From assembly GCA_910576785.1 (NCBI GenBank), contig CAJTJG010000001.1:164098-228097 (forward strand): a stretch of 64,000 bases of DNA, written 5' to 3'. The translations under genes were made by a program, and so were the position numbers. Below, one piece after another: positions 8,980 through 19,017 of this stretch (position 1 is its first letter; each line of letters begins with the position of its first letter). Under the pieces are notes generated by a model. It had not been told where the DNA came from. It saw only the letters and a program-made list of their open reading frames with translations, and did not search any database. The DNA comes from an uncultured Duncaniella sp. Lineage in GTDB: Bacteria > Bacteroidota > Bacteroidia > Bacteroidales > Muribaculaceae.

Positions 8980-11418
8980 ATGGCTGAACTTATAACAGAT
9001 ATGATGCAGGAGCCGGGAGCCGGGAGGCCGACTCCCACCAGAAACAAGGTACAGACCAACCAGTCGCTCCCTATCAGCGACATTCTCTTCCTGACCCTTA
9101 GGAAGTGGCCGTGGATACTACTGTCGCTGATCGTATGTGTGGGCGGGGCGCTTTACTATATATTGCGCACTCCCACGGTGTATACCCGTGCCGCGGAGAT
9201 AATGATCAAGGATGCCGCCAAGGGTAAGTCGGCTGGCATTGAGGAGTTCGGTGACTTCGGTCTCATATCCTCGAAGACCGACATAGAGAACGAGATCATC
9301 AATCTGCGCTCGGGCGAGCTGATGACTGAGGTGGTAAACCGTCTGGGCCTCGATGTGAACTACTTCACACAGGGACGTTTCCACGATGTAGTGGCCTATG
9401 GCACGAATCTGCCTGTGGATATAGAGATGGTGAATTTCCCGGACGATGCGTCGGCTACGATGGATCTCTCCGTGGCAAAGGATGGAAAGGTAAGCATAAG
9501 CCGTATGGTGCGTGACGGACACGAGAACACTGTCACGAGCACCGGAAATATCGGAGACTCGATATCAACCCCTCTTGGTATAGTCGTGGTCACGGAGACT
9601 CCGGCCTATGTGGCTGGTCAGGAAGTGGAGCTGAAAGTGCAGAAACTCCCTATCGCTACCGCACAGTCCATCTACTCATCGCACCTCAGTGTGGCCCAGA
9701 GCAACGACAACTCCACCGTGATAAGGCTTACGCTGTCTGACCGCTCGGTGCAGCGCGCCGACGATGTGCTCTCTACACTCATAGAAGTCTACAAGGACTT
9801 CTGGATCAGGGACCGCAATGAGATATCAGTGTCCACATCACAGTTCATCAAAGATCGCCTTGAGATGATAGAGAGCGAGCTCGGCAATGTTGACAATGAC
9901 ATATCCTCGTTCAAGTCCGAGCATCTCATCCCCGACATCAATGCCGCATCGTCAATGTATATGACACAGAACCAGCAGTATGCGGCTGATATACTCGACA
10001 TCAACAACCAGTTGCAGATGGCAAGGTTCGTAAGGTCGTATCTGACGTCGGAGGATTCGCGCAACCAACTCCTGCCGGCTAACTCGGGCCTCGTGGGCGA
10101 CATCGCCTCGCAGGTAGGGGAGTATAACGACAAACTCCTTGACCGCAATGCCCTGTTGGCCAAATCATCGGAGGCCAACCCGTTGGTGCAGAGTCTTGAC
10201 ACAGAACTGGCAGCCATGCGCAACGCCATCATCTCCACCGTTGACAATCAGATCACAGCCCTGAACACTCGTCTGCGCTCGCTGCAGAGCACCAAGGCCG
10301 CCACGACATCCAAGATAGCCACATCGCCCACGCAGGCCAAGTATCTGCTTTCTGTGGAGCGTCAGCAGAAAGTCAAGGAGTCGCTATATCTGTTCCTGCT
10401 CCAGAAGCGCGAGGAGAACGAGCTGTCGCAGGCATTCACGGCCTACAACACCAAGATTGTCAATCGGCCCGGTCCGGCAGGAGTGCCTCCCACGCCTGCC
10501 AAGACATCTATCCTCGCCATGTCGGCGCTGATCGGTCTCGCACTCCCCTTCATAGTGATATTCCTGGTGGAGATGAGCAATACGAGAGTGCGCGGTCGTC
10601 GCGACGTGGAGCACCTCTCCATGCCATTCCTTGGTGAGATCCCCCAGGACGGCAAAGACTCACGCAAGCGTGGAGGAAAAGGCACGAAGGAGATCAACAC
10701 CCTTGTGGTCAGGGAAGGGAAACGGGATATCATCAACGAGGCCTTCCGTGTGCTCCGTACCAACGTGGAGTTCATGCGAAACACAGGCACTTCGGCTACC
10801 GGTGGAGCTAATGTCATAGCCATAACATCGTTCAACCCCGGTTCGGGCAAGTCATTCGTGTCCATGAACCTCGCCATGACCATGGCGCTGAAGGGAAAGA
10901 ATGTGCTCGTGATAGACGGCGACATGCGCCACGGATCGACATCGGCCTATGTGGGATCGCCCGAGGATGGTCTGGCCAACTATCTGTCTGATCCGGCCGC
11001 AAGCGTGGACAGGATGATCGTGGACGATCCTGATAATCCTCAGCTCAAGATATTACCCATAGGTCCCGTCCCCCCGAACCCCACGGAACTGCTCGAGTCA
11101 TCGCGTTTCGGCCAGTTGATAGATCAGCTCAGACCGCATTACGACTACATCTTCATAGACTGTCCGCCCATCGAGGTGGTGGCCGACGCACAGATCATCG
11201 ACGCGCATGTGGACCGTACCATCTTCATAATCCGCGCCGGACTTCTGGAGCGCGTCATGCTCCCCGAACTCGAGCGCATATACGACGAGCGCAAATACCG
11301 CAACATGGCCCTCATCCTCAACGGCACCCCCCTCTCCCGCAACCGCTACGGCTACTCCCACGGCTACCGCTACGGCTATGGATATGGCTACGGGTACGGA
11401 TATAACTACGAAAAATAA
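8980..11418 (+). CDS. Wzc-like polysaccharide co-polymerase with tyrosine autokinase domain
   Basis: An 812-residue inner-membrane protein. The N-terminal Wzz-type chain-length domain is bounded by membrane helices at ~45-65 and ~509-531, and a long coiled region lies between them. The cytoplasmic BY-kinase domain carries Walker A FNPGSGKS (~618-626), a Walker A' segment VLVIDGDMRHG and Walker B YIFIDCPP (~720). The C-terminal tail is a run of alternating Tyr and Gly, the autophosphorylation cluster. It controls polymerisation and export of Wzy-dependent capsule. The gene is the last of the GC-richer export block; a 16-bp inverted repeat follows its stop. Confidence 0.92.
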   Translation: MAELITDMMQEPGAGRPTPTRNKVQTNQSLPISDILFLTLRKWPWILLSLIVCVGGALYYILRTPTVYTRAAEIMIKDAAKGKSAGIEEFGDFGLISSKTDIENEIINLRSGELMTEVVNRLGLDVNYFTQGRFHDVVAYGTNLPVDIEMVNFPDDASATMDLSVAKDGKVSISRMVRDGHENTVTSTGNIGDSISTPLGIVVVTETPAYVAGQEVELKVQKLPIATAQSIYSSHLSVAQSNDNSTVIRLTLSDRSVQRADDVLSTLIEVYKDFWIRDRNEISVSTSQFIKDRLEMIESELGNVDNDISSFKSEHLIPDINAASSMYMTQNQQYAADILDINNQLQMARFVRSYLTSEDSRNQLLPANSGLVGDIASQVGEYNDKLLDRNALLAKSSEANPLVQSLDTELAAMRNAIISTVDNQITALNTRLRSLQSTKAATTSKIATSPTQAKYLLSVERQQKVKESLYLFLLQKREENELSQAFTAYNTKIVNRPGPAGVPPTPAKTSILAMSALIGLALPFIVIFLVEMSNTRVRGRRDVEHLSMPFLGEIPQDGKDSRKRGGKGTKEINTLVVREGKRDIINEAFRVLRTNVEFMRNTGTSATGGANVIAITSFNPGSGKSFVSMNLAMTMALKGKNVLVIDGDMRHGSTSAYVGSPEDGLANYLSDPAASVDRMIVDDPDNPQLKILPIGPVPPNPTELLESSRFGQLIDQLRPHYDYIFIDCPPIEVVADAQIIDAHVDRTIFIIRAGLLERVMLPELERIYDERKYRNMALILNGTPLSRNRYGYSHGYRYGYGYGYGYGYNYEK

Positions 11419-11424
11419 CACGAA

Positions 11425-11472
11425 ATTTTCCACACTATATTTCCTGTGGAGGGATCATATAGTGTGGAAAAT
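11425..11472. repeat. Perfect 16-bp inverted repeat (hairpin) after the tyrosine kinase gene
   Basis: The arms are 11425-11440 and 11457-11472, exact reverse complements with a 16-base spacer. It begins 7 bases after the kinase stop and precedes the AT-rich glycosyltransferase cassette. No U-run follows immediately; a T-run occurs at 11506-11512. It could act as an attenuator, an mRNA-stabilising hairpin or a cassette boundary. Confidence 0.75.
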
Positions 11473-11570
11473 ATTGCTTCTGTGGAAGAAGTATATATAA
11501 AAAGATTTTTTTGCATAGTTCGAACTATGTGGATAGAATCTGTTTGCGAATTATAAATAATAATAGATAT

Positions 11571-12338
11571 ATGATTACGACATCAGTGATAATACTTACA
11601 TATAATGCTCCTGAATATGTAAGAGAAACCATAGAGACAATAAATGAGGTGACGAACCCGGTGGATAGGGAGCACATGGAGATAATCGTGTGGGATAATG
11701 CTTCCGGCGATGATACGAAAAAAGTGCTTGACGAATTATATGAGAAAAAGTATGTAGATAAATTACATTTCTCTACGGATAATCTCTTGTTTGCAGGTGG
11801 TAATAATGCATGTGTCAAGTTGGCGGATAAAGATGCAAAGTATTATCTATTACTGAATTCAGATATCAGGATTGTAGACAAGGATTGGTTCTCAAAATTG
11901 ATGATGGCAAAGGAAGAAGGGAATTATGCCATTGCATCATATGGTTGTTGCTTTGCTCCTCCCAAAAGAGTGGATGACTATTGTTACCTGATTAATAAGG
12001 AACTGTATGATAAGTATCCGCTGGATGAACAATTTCAATGGTGGTGGGGTATAACTAAGCAGCAGGCTTTGATACTTGGGGATGGCCTTAATATTCTCGG
12101 ATTTCATGATCATGAGAATATGTTGATTCACTGGGGTGGTAAATCCGGAGTGGATCTGACAAAAATAAAGGGAAATGACACTGAAATGAGTGTGATATTG
12201 GGGTGGTTTGACGATGCTCCGGGGAGAATTGTATTTAAGTTGTGCCATGGGAGAAACAGGATCGCATATGGTGCCCGAAGAGTATCAAGAAGTATATATG
12301 GGGTGATATCCAAATTAGTCAGAAAATTGGCAAGATAA
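11571..12338 (+). CDS. Glycosyltransferase family 2
   Basis: A 255-residue GT-A transferase with the N-terminal strand SVIILTYNAPEYVRETI, the nucleotide-binding WDNASGDDT and the metal-binding region LLLNSDIRIVDKDW. It should add one sugar to the lipid-linked capsule repeat unit on the cytoplasmic face. ATG 11571 is chosen because the next upstream in-frame start is a TTG within a T-run and adds residues outside the fold. It is the first gene of the AT-rich cassette. Donor sugar unknown. Confidence 0.82.
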   Translation: MITTSVIILTYNAPEYVRETIETINEVTNPVDREHMEIIVWDNASGDDTKKVLDELYEKKYVDKLHFSTDNLLFAGGNNACVKLADKDAKYYLLLNSDIRIVDKDWFSKLMMAKEEGNYAIASYGCCFAPPKRVDDYCYLINKELYDKYPLDEQFQWWWGITKQQALILGDGLNILGFHDHENMLIHWGGKSGVDLTKIKGNDTEMSVILGWFDDAPGRIVFKLCHGRNRIAYGARRVSRSIYGVISKLVRKLAR

Positions 12339-12368
12339 TCGGAAATACGTTGCAGAGTAGCTTAAAAT

Positions 12369-13919
12369 ATGCAGCAGCGATCGAGTAACAAACAGTTGGC
12401 TTTGAATATAAGCACGAATGCCATGTCTTATATTCTTGGTCTTATCGTGACGTTCTTTCTGACACCATACATTGTCAGAAAGCTTGGTGCATCTGCATAT
12501 GGATTTATTGGTCTGTCAAATAACATAATATCATATACGTCATTGTTGACGATTGCATTGAATTCAATGTCCAACCGTTATATAGCGATACACTATCATA
12601 AGAGGGATTATTTCAATGCCAATGGATATTTGGCATCGACGTTCTATGCCAATGTGTTCATATCGGTGATCATAGTGGTTGGAATGGCTGTGCTCACATT
12701 GTTTCTTGACAAGGTCCTTGACATACCTTCCGGACTTGTGCTGGATGTGAAAATATTGTTCACCTTGCTGTTTGTCAATGCCGCCGTAGGACTCATTACA
12801 AATGTATTCTCAATATCGACATTTGTAAAAAATAGGATTGAGAAGTCTAATATTCGCAATATGATAGGGACACTAATCAGATGTGGATTGTTGATACTTC
12901 TTTTTGCGCTGTTCAAGCCAGAGTTATGGTATTTTGGTATAACAGCCATAATAATGACGATATATGTGGCCAGTACAAATTTCCATTTTTACAGGACTTT
13001 GACGCCAGAGTTAATAATTGAATATAGCAAATTCAATTTGGGCAAGGTTTGGGAGTTGGTTAAGTCAGGAGCATGGAATCTAATATCATCATTGAGTAAT
13101 CTATTAAATGAGGGTCTGGAATTGCTTCTTGCAAATATATTCATTAGCCCTCAGATAATGGGTCTGTTGGCTATATCTAAAACTATTCCTACATTAATAT
13201 CATCATTTGTTATTTCACTTGTAAGTTCATTTAATCCCGAATATACAAAATTGTATGCAGAGGGAAGGATGGAGGAACTGAAACAGACTATCTTGAAGTC
13301 AATTCGATTGTTGAGTTTCATAAGTGCGACCCCATTGTCCATGATCTTTGCATATGGTGATGCTTTTTACAGAAATTGGCTCCCAACTGAAAATACGGAT
13401 TTGTTATATTATCTGTCATGTGTGGCAGCGTTTCTTTTGGTATTCGCTCTTCCTTACCAAAGCGTATGGTATGTGTTTGTACTTGATAATAAACTTAAGA
13501 GATCATCGATAAATGCTTTAGTTAATTCAATCATTACATTTATTGTTGTGATGATTGGAATGATAGTGTTTAAGGATGATATGATGCGATTGTTTATCCT
13601 TGTTTGTTCAAGATCATTAATTTCTTCTATTAGATGTGTCACCTTTCTCCCTTTATACGGTGCGAGTGTCATGAAATTTCCAAAGTTCACCTTTTATAGA
13701 CCAATGATGATGAATTGTATACTGGTAATATTGATATCAAGTGTATCTTTGTTCATAAAGGGAATATTGATTCATCCAAATTGGATCTCCTTTTTTTGTT
13801 GTGTCTTAGTTTCAGCTTGTATAGGGCTTATTTTGAGTTGGTTTATATGCCTTAAAAAAACAGACCGAAATTATCTGACTTTAATTGTAAGTTCAAGAAT
13901 AAAGCGTAGGAACGGCTAA
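12369..13919 (+). CDS. Wzx-type polysaccharide repeat-unit flippase
   Basis: A 516-residue, strongly hydrophobic protein of the MATE/MVF-like oligosaccharide flippase superfamily, with roughly 12-14 predicted membrane helices. The N-terminal segment SYILGLIVTFFLTPYIVRK and the following GLSNNIISY region are typical of Wzx. It would move the lipid-linked repeat across the inner membrane before Wzy polymerises it. Base composition is clearly more AT-rich than the export genes, as in the neighbouring cassette genes. Confidence 0.85.
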   Translation: MQQRSSNKQLALNISTNAMSYILGLIVTFFLTPYIVRKLGASAYGFIGLSNNIISYTSLLTIALNSMSNRYIAIHYHKRDYFNANGYLASTFYANVFISVIIVVGMAVLTLFLDKVLDIPSGLVLDVKILFTLLFVNAAVGLITNVFSISTFVKNRIEKSNIRNMIGTLIRCGLLILLFALFKPELWYFGITAIIMTIYVASTNFHFYRTLTPELIIEYSKFNLGKVWELVKSGAWNLISSLSNLLNEGLELLLANIFISPQIMGLLAISKTIPTLISSFVISLVSSFNPEYTKLYAEGRMEELKQTILKSIRLLSFISATPLSMIFAYGDAFYRNWLPTENTDLLYYLSCVAAFLLVFALPYQSVWYVFVLDNKLKRSSINALVNSIITFIVVMIGMIVFKDDMMRLFILVCSRSLISSIRCVTFLPLYGASVMKFPKFTFYRPMMMNCILVILISSVSLFIKGILIHPNWISFFCCVLVSACIGLILSWFICLKKTDRNYLTLIVSSRIKRRNG

Positions 13920-13973
13920 ACATTGACCGCATAATATATTTGATATAAATAGATAATATAACCGGATACCTTT

Positions 13974-14927
13974 ATGAATACCATATCAGTATTTGATACG
14001 AGTACGATGGCCTATAATATAGGTAATGAGATAATAATGGATGCTGTCATATCTCAGATAGACTCCATGTTCGGTAATGATTTCATCATTCGTCTGCCTA
14101 TAGAGGATATTGGGAGGACTGCACGTAGATATAATAGGGCGTCGGCATATACATTTGTTGGCGGTACTAATGTATTGAATGGTGATATCAGACGGTATCG
14201 GCAATGGGACATGACGCTCCACAACATACTTGTATTGCGAAATATTGTGTTGATGGGTTGTGGTTGGTTTCAGTATGAGAACGTGAGACCGACCAGATTC
14301 TCTAGATGGGCTTTTTCAAAAGTGCTTTCAAAAAATGTAGTACATAGTGTAAGAGATAGTTATACATTAAAAAAATGTGCGGAATTAGGATTGGACGGAA
14401 TAAAATTCGTCAACACCGGATGCCCTACATTATGGAATCTGACTGAAGATCATATATCACAAATATCCAGTGATAAATCTGACAAGGTAGTATTTACGAT
14501 AACGGATTATAATCGTCAACGGGATAGGGATATAAGCCTCATCAATCAGATAAAAAAGAATTATGAGACTGTTTTTTTCTTCCCTCAGGGAACTGGTGAT
14601 GTGAAATATCTTTCCTCATTAGGAAATATTGATGACATTAAAATCATAGCACCACGTCTAAGAGCATTTGATACAGTTCTTGATAGCGGTGCCGACTATA
14701 TTGGGACCCGTCTTCATGCTGGAATTAGGGCATTGCAGCGCCAAAGAAGGAGTTTTATCATAGGTATAGATAATAGGGCGATAGAAATGTCGGTGGATTT
14801 TGGGCTCCCGGTTTTGGACGAGAGAAAAATCTCGGAGCTTGACCATTGGATAAACTCCCGATATGAATTGACTCTTGATATACCATGGAGCAATATAAAA
14901 GAGTGGAAAAAACAGTTCCAAAGATAA
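13974..14927 (+). CDS. Polysaccharide pyruvyl transferase family protein
   Basis: A 317-residue protein with the features of the CsaB/PssM-type pyruvyl transferase family: an N-terminal region ending in the glycine segment FVGGTNVLNG and the late motif YIGTRLHAGIRAL (~242-254). The family transfers pyruvate from phosphoenolpyruvate to a sugar as a ketal, giving the capsule a negative charge. It is preceded by the flippase gene and followed after 4 bases by an acetyltransferase gene, which fits a decoration role. Confidence 0.78.
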   Translation: MNTISVFDTSTMAYNIGNEIIMDAVISQIDSMFGNDFIIRLPIEDIGRTARRYNRASAYTFVGGTNVLNGDIRRYRQWDMTLHNILVLRNIVLMGCGWFQYENVRPTRFSRWAFSKVLSKNVVHSVRDSYTLKKCAELGLDGIKFVNTGCPTLWNLTEDHISQISSDKSDKVVFTITDYNRQRDRDISLINQIKKNYETVFFFPQGTGDVKYLSSLGNIDDIKIIAPRLRAFDTVLDSGADYIGTRLHAGIRALQRQRRSFIIGIDNRAIEMSVDFGLPVLDERKISELDHWINSRYELTLDIPWSNIKEWKKQFQR

Positions 14928-14931
14928 GTGT

Positions 14932-15498
14932 ATGATAGGACAAATACTGTTCAGGATAAAGTCATTCAGATTCATACCTGCGCTGTTGGTAGTGAAAAAG
15001 TCAAAGTATAGGGATGTGGTTGAATATGAAAGAAATGTGTGGCTGAAAAGCAATCATATCCCATGCTTTGGCGATATCGGATTTCTTACATTGATGACAA
15101 AATTTCCAGAATACAGATCATTAGTCTATCATCGGACAGGATGTGGATGGTTGAGACATTTTGGCAAAGGTCAGACCAATCTATATTTTCATACGCCCAG
15201 TAATAGAATAGGTAAGGGGTTGCTAATATGGCATGGTTATTCAACGGTCATTAATGCAGACTCGATAGGAGAGAATTGCTCCATATGGCATAATGTCACT
15301 ATCGGGAAAAAATCGGTGATGCCGATCAATGACAAACCGGTGATAGGAAATAATTGCAGCATATGTACCGGTGCAATAGTGATAGGAGGAATCAATATTG
15401 CCGATGGGGTTATAATAGGTGCCGGGAGCACGGTTGTCGATTCGATTGAAGTGAAAGAAGCAATTGTGACAGGACAAAAAGCAACAGTAAGATTATGA
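14932..15498 (+). CDS. Serine acetyltransferase-like hexapeptide acyltransferase
   Basis: A 188-residue protein whose C-terminal half is a left-handed beta-helix of hexapeptide repeats (IWHGYSTVINADSIGENC and following), with a histidine in the IWHNVTIG turn typical of CysE-like acetyltransferases. In this context it more likely O-acetylates a capsule sugar than makes O-acetylserine. Its stop overlaps the start of the next gene (ATGA), so the two are translationally coupled. Confidence 0.8.
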   Translation: MIGQILFRIKSFRFIPALLVVKKSKYRDVVEYERNVWLKSNHIPCFGDIGFLTLMTKFPEYRSLVYHRTGCGWLRHFGKGQTNLYFHTPSNRIGKGLLIWHGYSTVINADSIGENCSIWHNVTIGKKSVMPINDKPVIGNNCSICTGAIVIGGINIADGVIIGAGSTVVDSIEVKEAIVTGQKATVRL

Positions 15499-16697
15499 AA
15501 ATTGTACATGTGTCATCCAGTGACTCTGGTGGTGCGGGAATAGCAGCTTTGCGTCTCAATAGGGCGTTGAATGGTATCGGAGTAGATTCCAAACTACTTT
15601 GTGTACATAAATTTTCGGGAGACAGTAATGTTGTAAAATATGATATCCCATTTATAGACAAGGTATTGCAGCATTCTCATATTCCGTTTAAACAGAACAG
15701 ATATCTGAATGATGCGGAGTCATATAAAAACGAATATGAGACTGTATCTTTCCCTAATGCCATTTATGATATATCAAAAAGCCCAATTATACAGGAAGCG
15801 GATATAATTAATTTACATTGGGTCGGTAATATATTGAATTACAAAAAGTTTTTCAAAAATGTAAAAAAGCCCATAGTATGGACCCTTCATGATATGAATC
15901 CATTTTTGGGACTTGCCCACTATATGGGAGACTATAAAAGAGTAGTCTCTACCAGAGAGTTGGAACACAATTTGCAGAATGTAAAGCGTAATGCTATTTC
16001 CATACATGGAAATATTCATATTGTAAATCTGTGTGATTGGATGAAGGGTTATTCTCAGGCATCAGAGATATTCAAGAACTGTGACCATAGTGTTATAGCC
16101 AACAGCGTAAACACAGACGTTTTCACACTGCGTGATAAGCATGTGTGTAGAGAGGCTTTGGGGTTACCAAAAAAAGAAAAAATCATATTGTTCTGTTGTC
16201 AGGATCTATCTAATAATAGAAAGGGTTTTGATCTTTTACTTAATGCAATACCAAATATAGGGCAAGACTGTATGTTTGCTATTATAGGTAAATCAGATAA
16301 AGTGAAGTTTCCTGATGGAATTAGATATAAAGCATTCGGTACACTAAAAGATGAACTGTTGATGTCGATGATTTATTCAGCAGCAGATGGTTTTGTCTTG
16401 TCAAGTCGTGAGGATAATTTGCCGAATACAATGCTTGAGTCCTTGTGTTGTGGTACTCCTGTAATTTCATTCTCAAACGGAGGAATGAGGGATATTATCG
16501 TTGACGGTACATCCGGTATTCTTGTTGAAACTCAGAGCTCTGAGGCACTTGCGGAAGGTATAATCAGATTCTTGCATATCATGGATACATTTAACAGAAA
16601 GTCTATTTCTATGACAGCAAGGAATAAATTCGCTCCAGATATGCAGGCTGGACAGTATCTGGAATTGTATAAACGGATTCTGATGGATAAAAAATAA
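15495..16697 (+). CDS. Glycosyltransferase family 4
   Basis: A 400-residue GT-B transferase. The N-terminus has the glycine-rich acceptor loop SSSDSGGAGIAALRL, and the C-terminal domain carries the EX7E donor motif in SSREDNLPNTMLESLCCGTP (~residues 297-316). It is predicted to use a nucleotide sugar to extend the capsule repeat. The start overlaps the previous stop by 4 bases. Donor and linkage unknown. Confidence 0.84.
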   Translation: MKIVHVSSSDSGGAGIAALRLNRALNGIGVDSKLLCVHKFSGDSNVVKYDIPFIDKVLQHSHIPFKQNRYLNDAESYKNEYETVSFPNAIYDISKSPIIQEADIINLHWVGNILNYKKFFKNVKKPIVWTLHDMNPFLGLAHYMGDYKRVVSTRELEHNLQNVKRNAISIHGNIHIVNLCDWMKGYSQASEIFKNCDHSVIANSVNTDVFTLRDKHVCREALGLPKKEKIILFCCQDLSNNRKGFDLLLNAIPNIGQDCMFAIIGKSDKVKFPDGIRYKAFGTLKDELLMSMIYSAADGFVLSSREDNLPNTMLESLCCGTPVISFSNGGMRDIIVDGTSGILVETQSSEALAEGIIRFLHIMDTFNRKSISMTARNKFAPDMQAGQYLELYKRILMDKK

Positions 16698-16713
16698 ATT
16701 TGATACAACAATC

Positions 16714-17553
16714 ATGAATAAGCTATCAATCATCACTATCAACTATAATGATAGGTCTGGTCTTGAAAAAACTATTGAAAGTGTGATAAATCAAACATAT
16801 AAGAATTTTCAATATGTTGTGATAGACGGCGGGTCTACAGATGGAAGTAAAGAAGTTCTTGATCGATATAAGGATAGACTTGACGTAGCTATCTCCGAAA
16901 AGGATTCGGGTATATATAATGCTATGAATAAAGGCGCATCATATGCTAATGGCGAATATATGCTTTTTTTGAATTCAGGAGATGTATTGTATGATAACAC
17001 TACTCTTGAGAAACTGAGCATAGAATCATTCAGGGATGATATTATTTGTGGTAGAATCCTGATCTATTCTGAGAAAGACAATTTTATTACATATCCTCCA
17101 GAGCATATATCTCTATTTACATTTATTGGGGGATCTCTGCCTCATCCATCTTCGTTTATAAAAAGAAACCTGTTTGAAAAAATAGGTGGATACAAAGAGG
17201 AGTATCGGATTATATCAGATTGGTGTTTTTTTGTAGAAGCTCTTTTAATTCATAGATGTAGTTACTTGACAATAATTAATGTCGTATCAAAATTTAATAG
17301 ATTTGGCATAAGTTCTACGATGGGGTATACAGAAGAAGATATGAAAAAAGATTTTCTAATAAGTTTATTTGGCAACATAGTGAATGATTATATACCTGTT
17401 AAAGATGAAGCTTTGAGCAATTGCATGTATTGGATAAGTGCACAGAGTGGTATTTGGGGGAAATTATTACGTTTGCCATTTAAGGTGCTAAATAGAGCTC
17501 TGAAATTACGTAACAGGTTGAAAAGACGGATTGGTATGGATTTAGTGAATTAA
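16714..17553 (+). CDS. Glycosyltransferase family 2 (WcaE-like)
   Basis: A 279-residue GT-A enzyme with SIITINYNDRSGLEKTI at the N-terminus, DGGSTDGS at the nucleotide-binding loop and SEKDSGIYNAMNKG, a signature of the colanic-acid WcaE-like subgroup, followed by FLNSGD at the metal site. It starts 16 bases after the preceding GT4. The acceptor-binding C-terminal third is very Lys/Arg-rich and probably membrane-associated. Confidence 0.83.
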   Translation: MNKLSIITINYNDRSGLEKTIESVINQTYKNFQYVVIDGGSTDGSKEVLDRYKDRLDVAISEKDSGIYNAMNKGASYANGEYMLFLNSGDVLYDNTTLEKLSIESFRDDIICGRILIYSEKDNFITYPPEHISLFTFIGGSLPHPSSFIKRNLFEKIGGYKEEYRIISDWCFFVEALLIHRCSYLTIINVVSKFNRFGISSTMGYTEEDMKKDFLISLFGNIVNDYIPVKDEALSNCMYWISAQSGIWGKLLRLPFKVLNRALKLRNRLKRRIGMDLVN

Positions 17554-17677
17554 AGTTCTGGTTCAAGATTGATTTCGTCAAGAGAAAATATATATGAAGC
17601 AAGGTTATGTTATTTATTGATGAATCTATTTTTAGAAGCAATAATCTATATAAGTTTAGACAGATACTGAAAATATA

Positions 17678-18775
17678 ATGAAAATTCTATATTGTTTAGA
17701 TTCATTAAAGGCCTCAGGTGGAACAGAACGCGTACTTACAACTAAGTTGAATTGGTTGGTTAATAAAACAGATATTGATATCTGGATTGTAAAGTTATAC
17801 GAAGAAGAATCCTCATTTTTTACGTTAAGTGATAAAGTCAAAATTATTGAGCTTCCGGTGAAGCATAGTGAGATAAGAGCCTATATTGGTGAATTAAATC
17901 GAACTTTAACAAAAATCAAACCAGATGTAACGGTTGCTGTTGCCGGAATGGCAGTTGATGTATTGCCATTGATGAAAGATGGCAGTAAAAAAGTGCTAGA
18001 ATTTCATTATACAAAAAATTTTTTATTGAATTTTGTTAATGGAATCAATAAAATCCGTTTCAGGAAATTGCATTTGTTGAAAATGCATTTTTTGCAATGG
18101 AAATTGGCACGGACGGCAAGGAGATATGATATGTTTGTGGGCTTGACCAGTCGGGATGTTGGGCTTTGGGGTCATCCTAAAAATATGACTTATGTTCATA
18201 ATCCACTTTCTTTCCGTTCTGAGCGAAAGTCGACATGTCGCTCTAAAACAATAATAGCTGTCGGAAGCTGGACACCGGCTAAGGGTATGGATCAATTGTT
18301 GGAAGCCTTTGGTCCGTTAAGCACTGATTATCCCGATTGGAGTGTGGAACTCTACGGCGCTGGACAGGATGAGCAGCGCTTACGTCAGATTATTGCAAAA
18401 TATAATATGGGAGCTCAGGTCAAGCTCAACTCGCCAGTGAGGGATATCGCACGACAACTTTGTGAGGCCTCCATTTATGCTTTTCCTTCACGAAGTGATG
18501 GATTTGGTTTGGTGATAACAGAAGCTATGGAATGTGGGTTGCCCACTGTAGCAATGGATTGTCCATGTGGTCCATGTGAGATTATTACCCCAACCACAGG
18601 TATAGTTGTGGATGATGGTAATATTGTGGCATTCAGATCCGCTCTTAAAACTCTGATGGATGATCCAAAGCTCCGGATAAGTATGGGGCATGCTGCCACT
18701 GTTGAGGTTAAACGTTTTTATACGGATACCATTATGCCTCGATGGGTTGACTTGTTTAATAATCTGTGCTCGTAA
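17678..18775 (+). CDS. Glycosyltransferase family 4
   Basis: A 365-residue GT-B transferase: N-terminal loop DSLKASGGTERVL, linker segment IIAVGSWTPAKGMDQLL (GR-K-like entry to the donor domain) and the donor EX7E-like region SRSDGFGLVITEAMECG. The 124 bases before it contain no recognisable gene. Part of the AT-rich capsule cassette, cytoplasmic, donor unknown. Confidence 0.83.
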   Translation: MKILYCLDSLKASGGTERVLTTKLNWLVNKTDIDIWIVKLYEEESSFFTLSDKVKIIELPVKHSEIRAYIGELNRTLTKIKPDVTVAVAGMAVDVLPLMKDGSKKVLEFHYTKNFLLNFVNGINKIRFRKLHLLKMHFLQWKLARTARRYDMFVGLTSRDVGLWGHPKNMTYVHNPLSFRSERKSTCRSKTIIAVGSWTPAKGMDQLLEAFGPLSTDYPDWSVELYGAGQDEQRLRQIIAKYNMGAQVKLNSPVRDIARQLCEASIYAFPSRSDGFGLVITEAMECGLPTVAMDCPCGPCEIITPTTGIVVDDGNIVAFRSALKTLMDDPKLRISMGHAATVEVKRFYTDTIMPRWVDLFNNLCS

Positions 18776-19017
18776 AAATCGTGACTGAAGATTAGTATAC
18801 AAGTGAGATACTTCTGTTCCTGCGGCAATATCAATGAAGATTCATTTTTTTGAGGGGGTATGAGTTTCCTGTTCGGAGGAATAGGAGCCTTTTCTAATTG
18901 TTCGTGGAATAGAGATTGAGTGGTAGTTGTGTTTGGCAAGGTAAGTCTTGTTCTGACCTATGCAGTGCTAGGGCATCAGAAACCATAGAAGAATAAAGTC
19001 ACTTTAATTTTGTATAA

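Noticed and set aside
11425..11472. Invertible capsule promoter bounded by inverted repeats
   Set aside because: The repeats are only 16 bases apart and the spacer has no TAnnTTTG box; invertible promoters need a longer segment.
13974..14927. Nucleotide-sugar epimerase for this gene
   Set aside because: No GxxGxxG Rossmann motif; the GTRLHAGIRA motif fits pyruvyl transferase instead.
18776..19017. Possible remnant gene between the GT4 and polymerase genes
   Set aside because: Short frames on both strands show no glycosyltransferase or acyltransferase motif, so I could not support a pseudogene.
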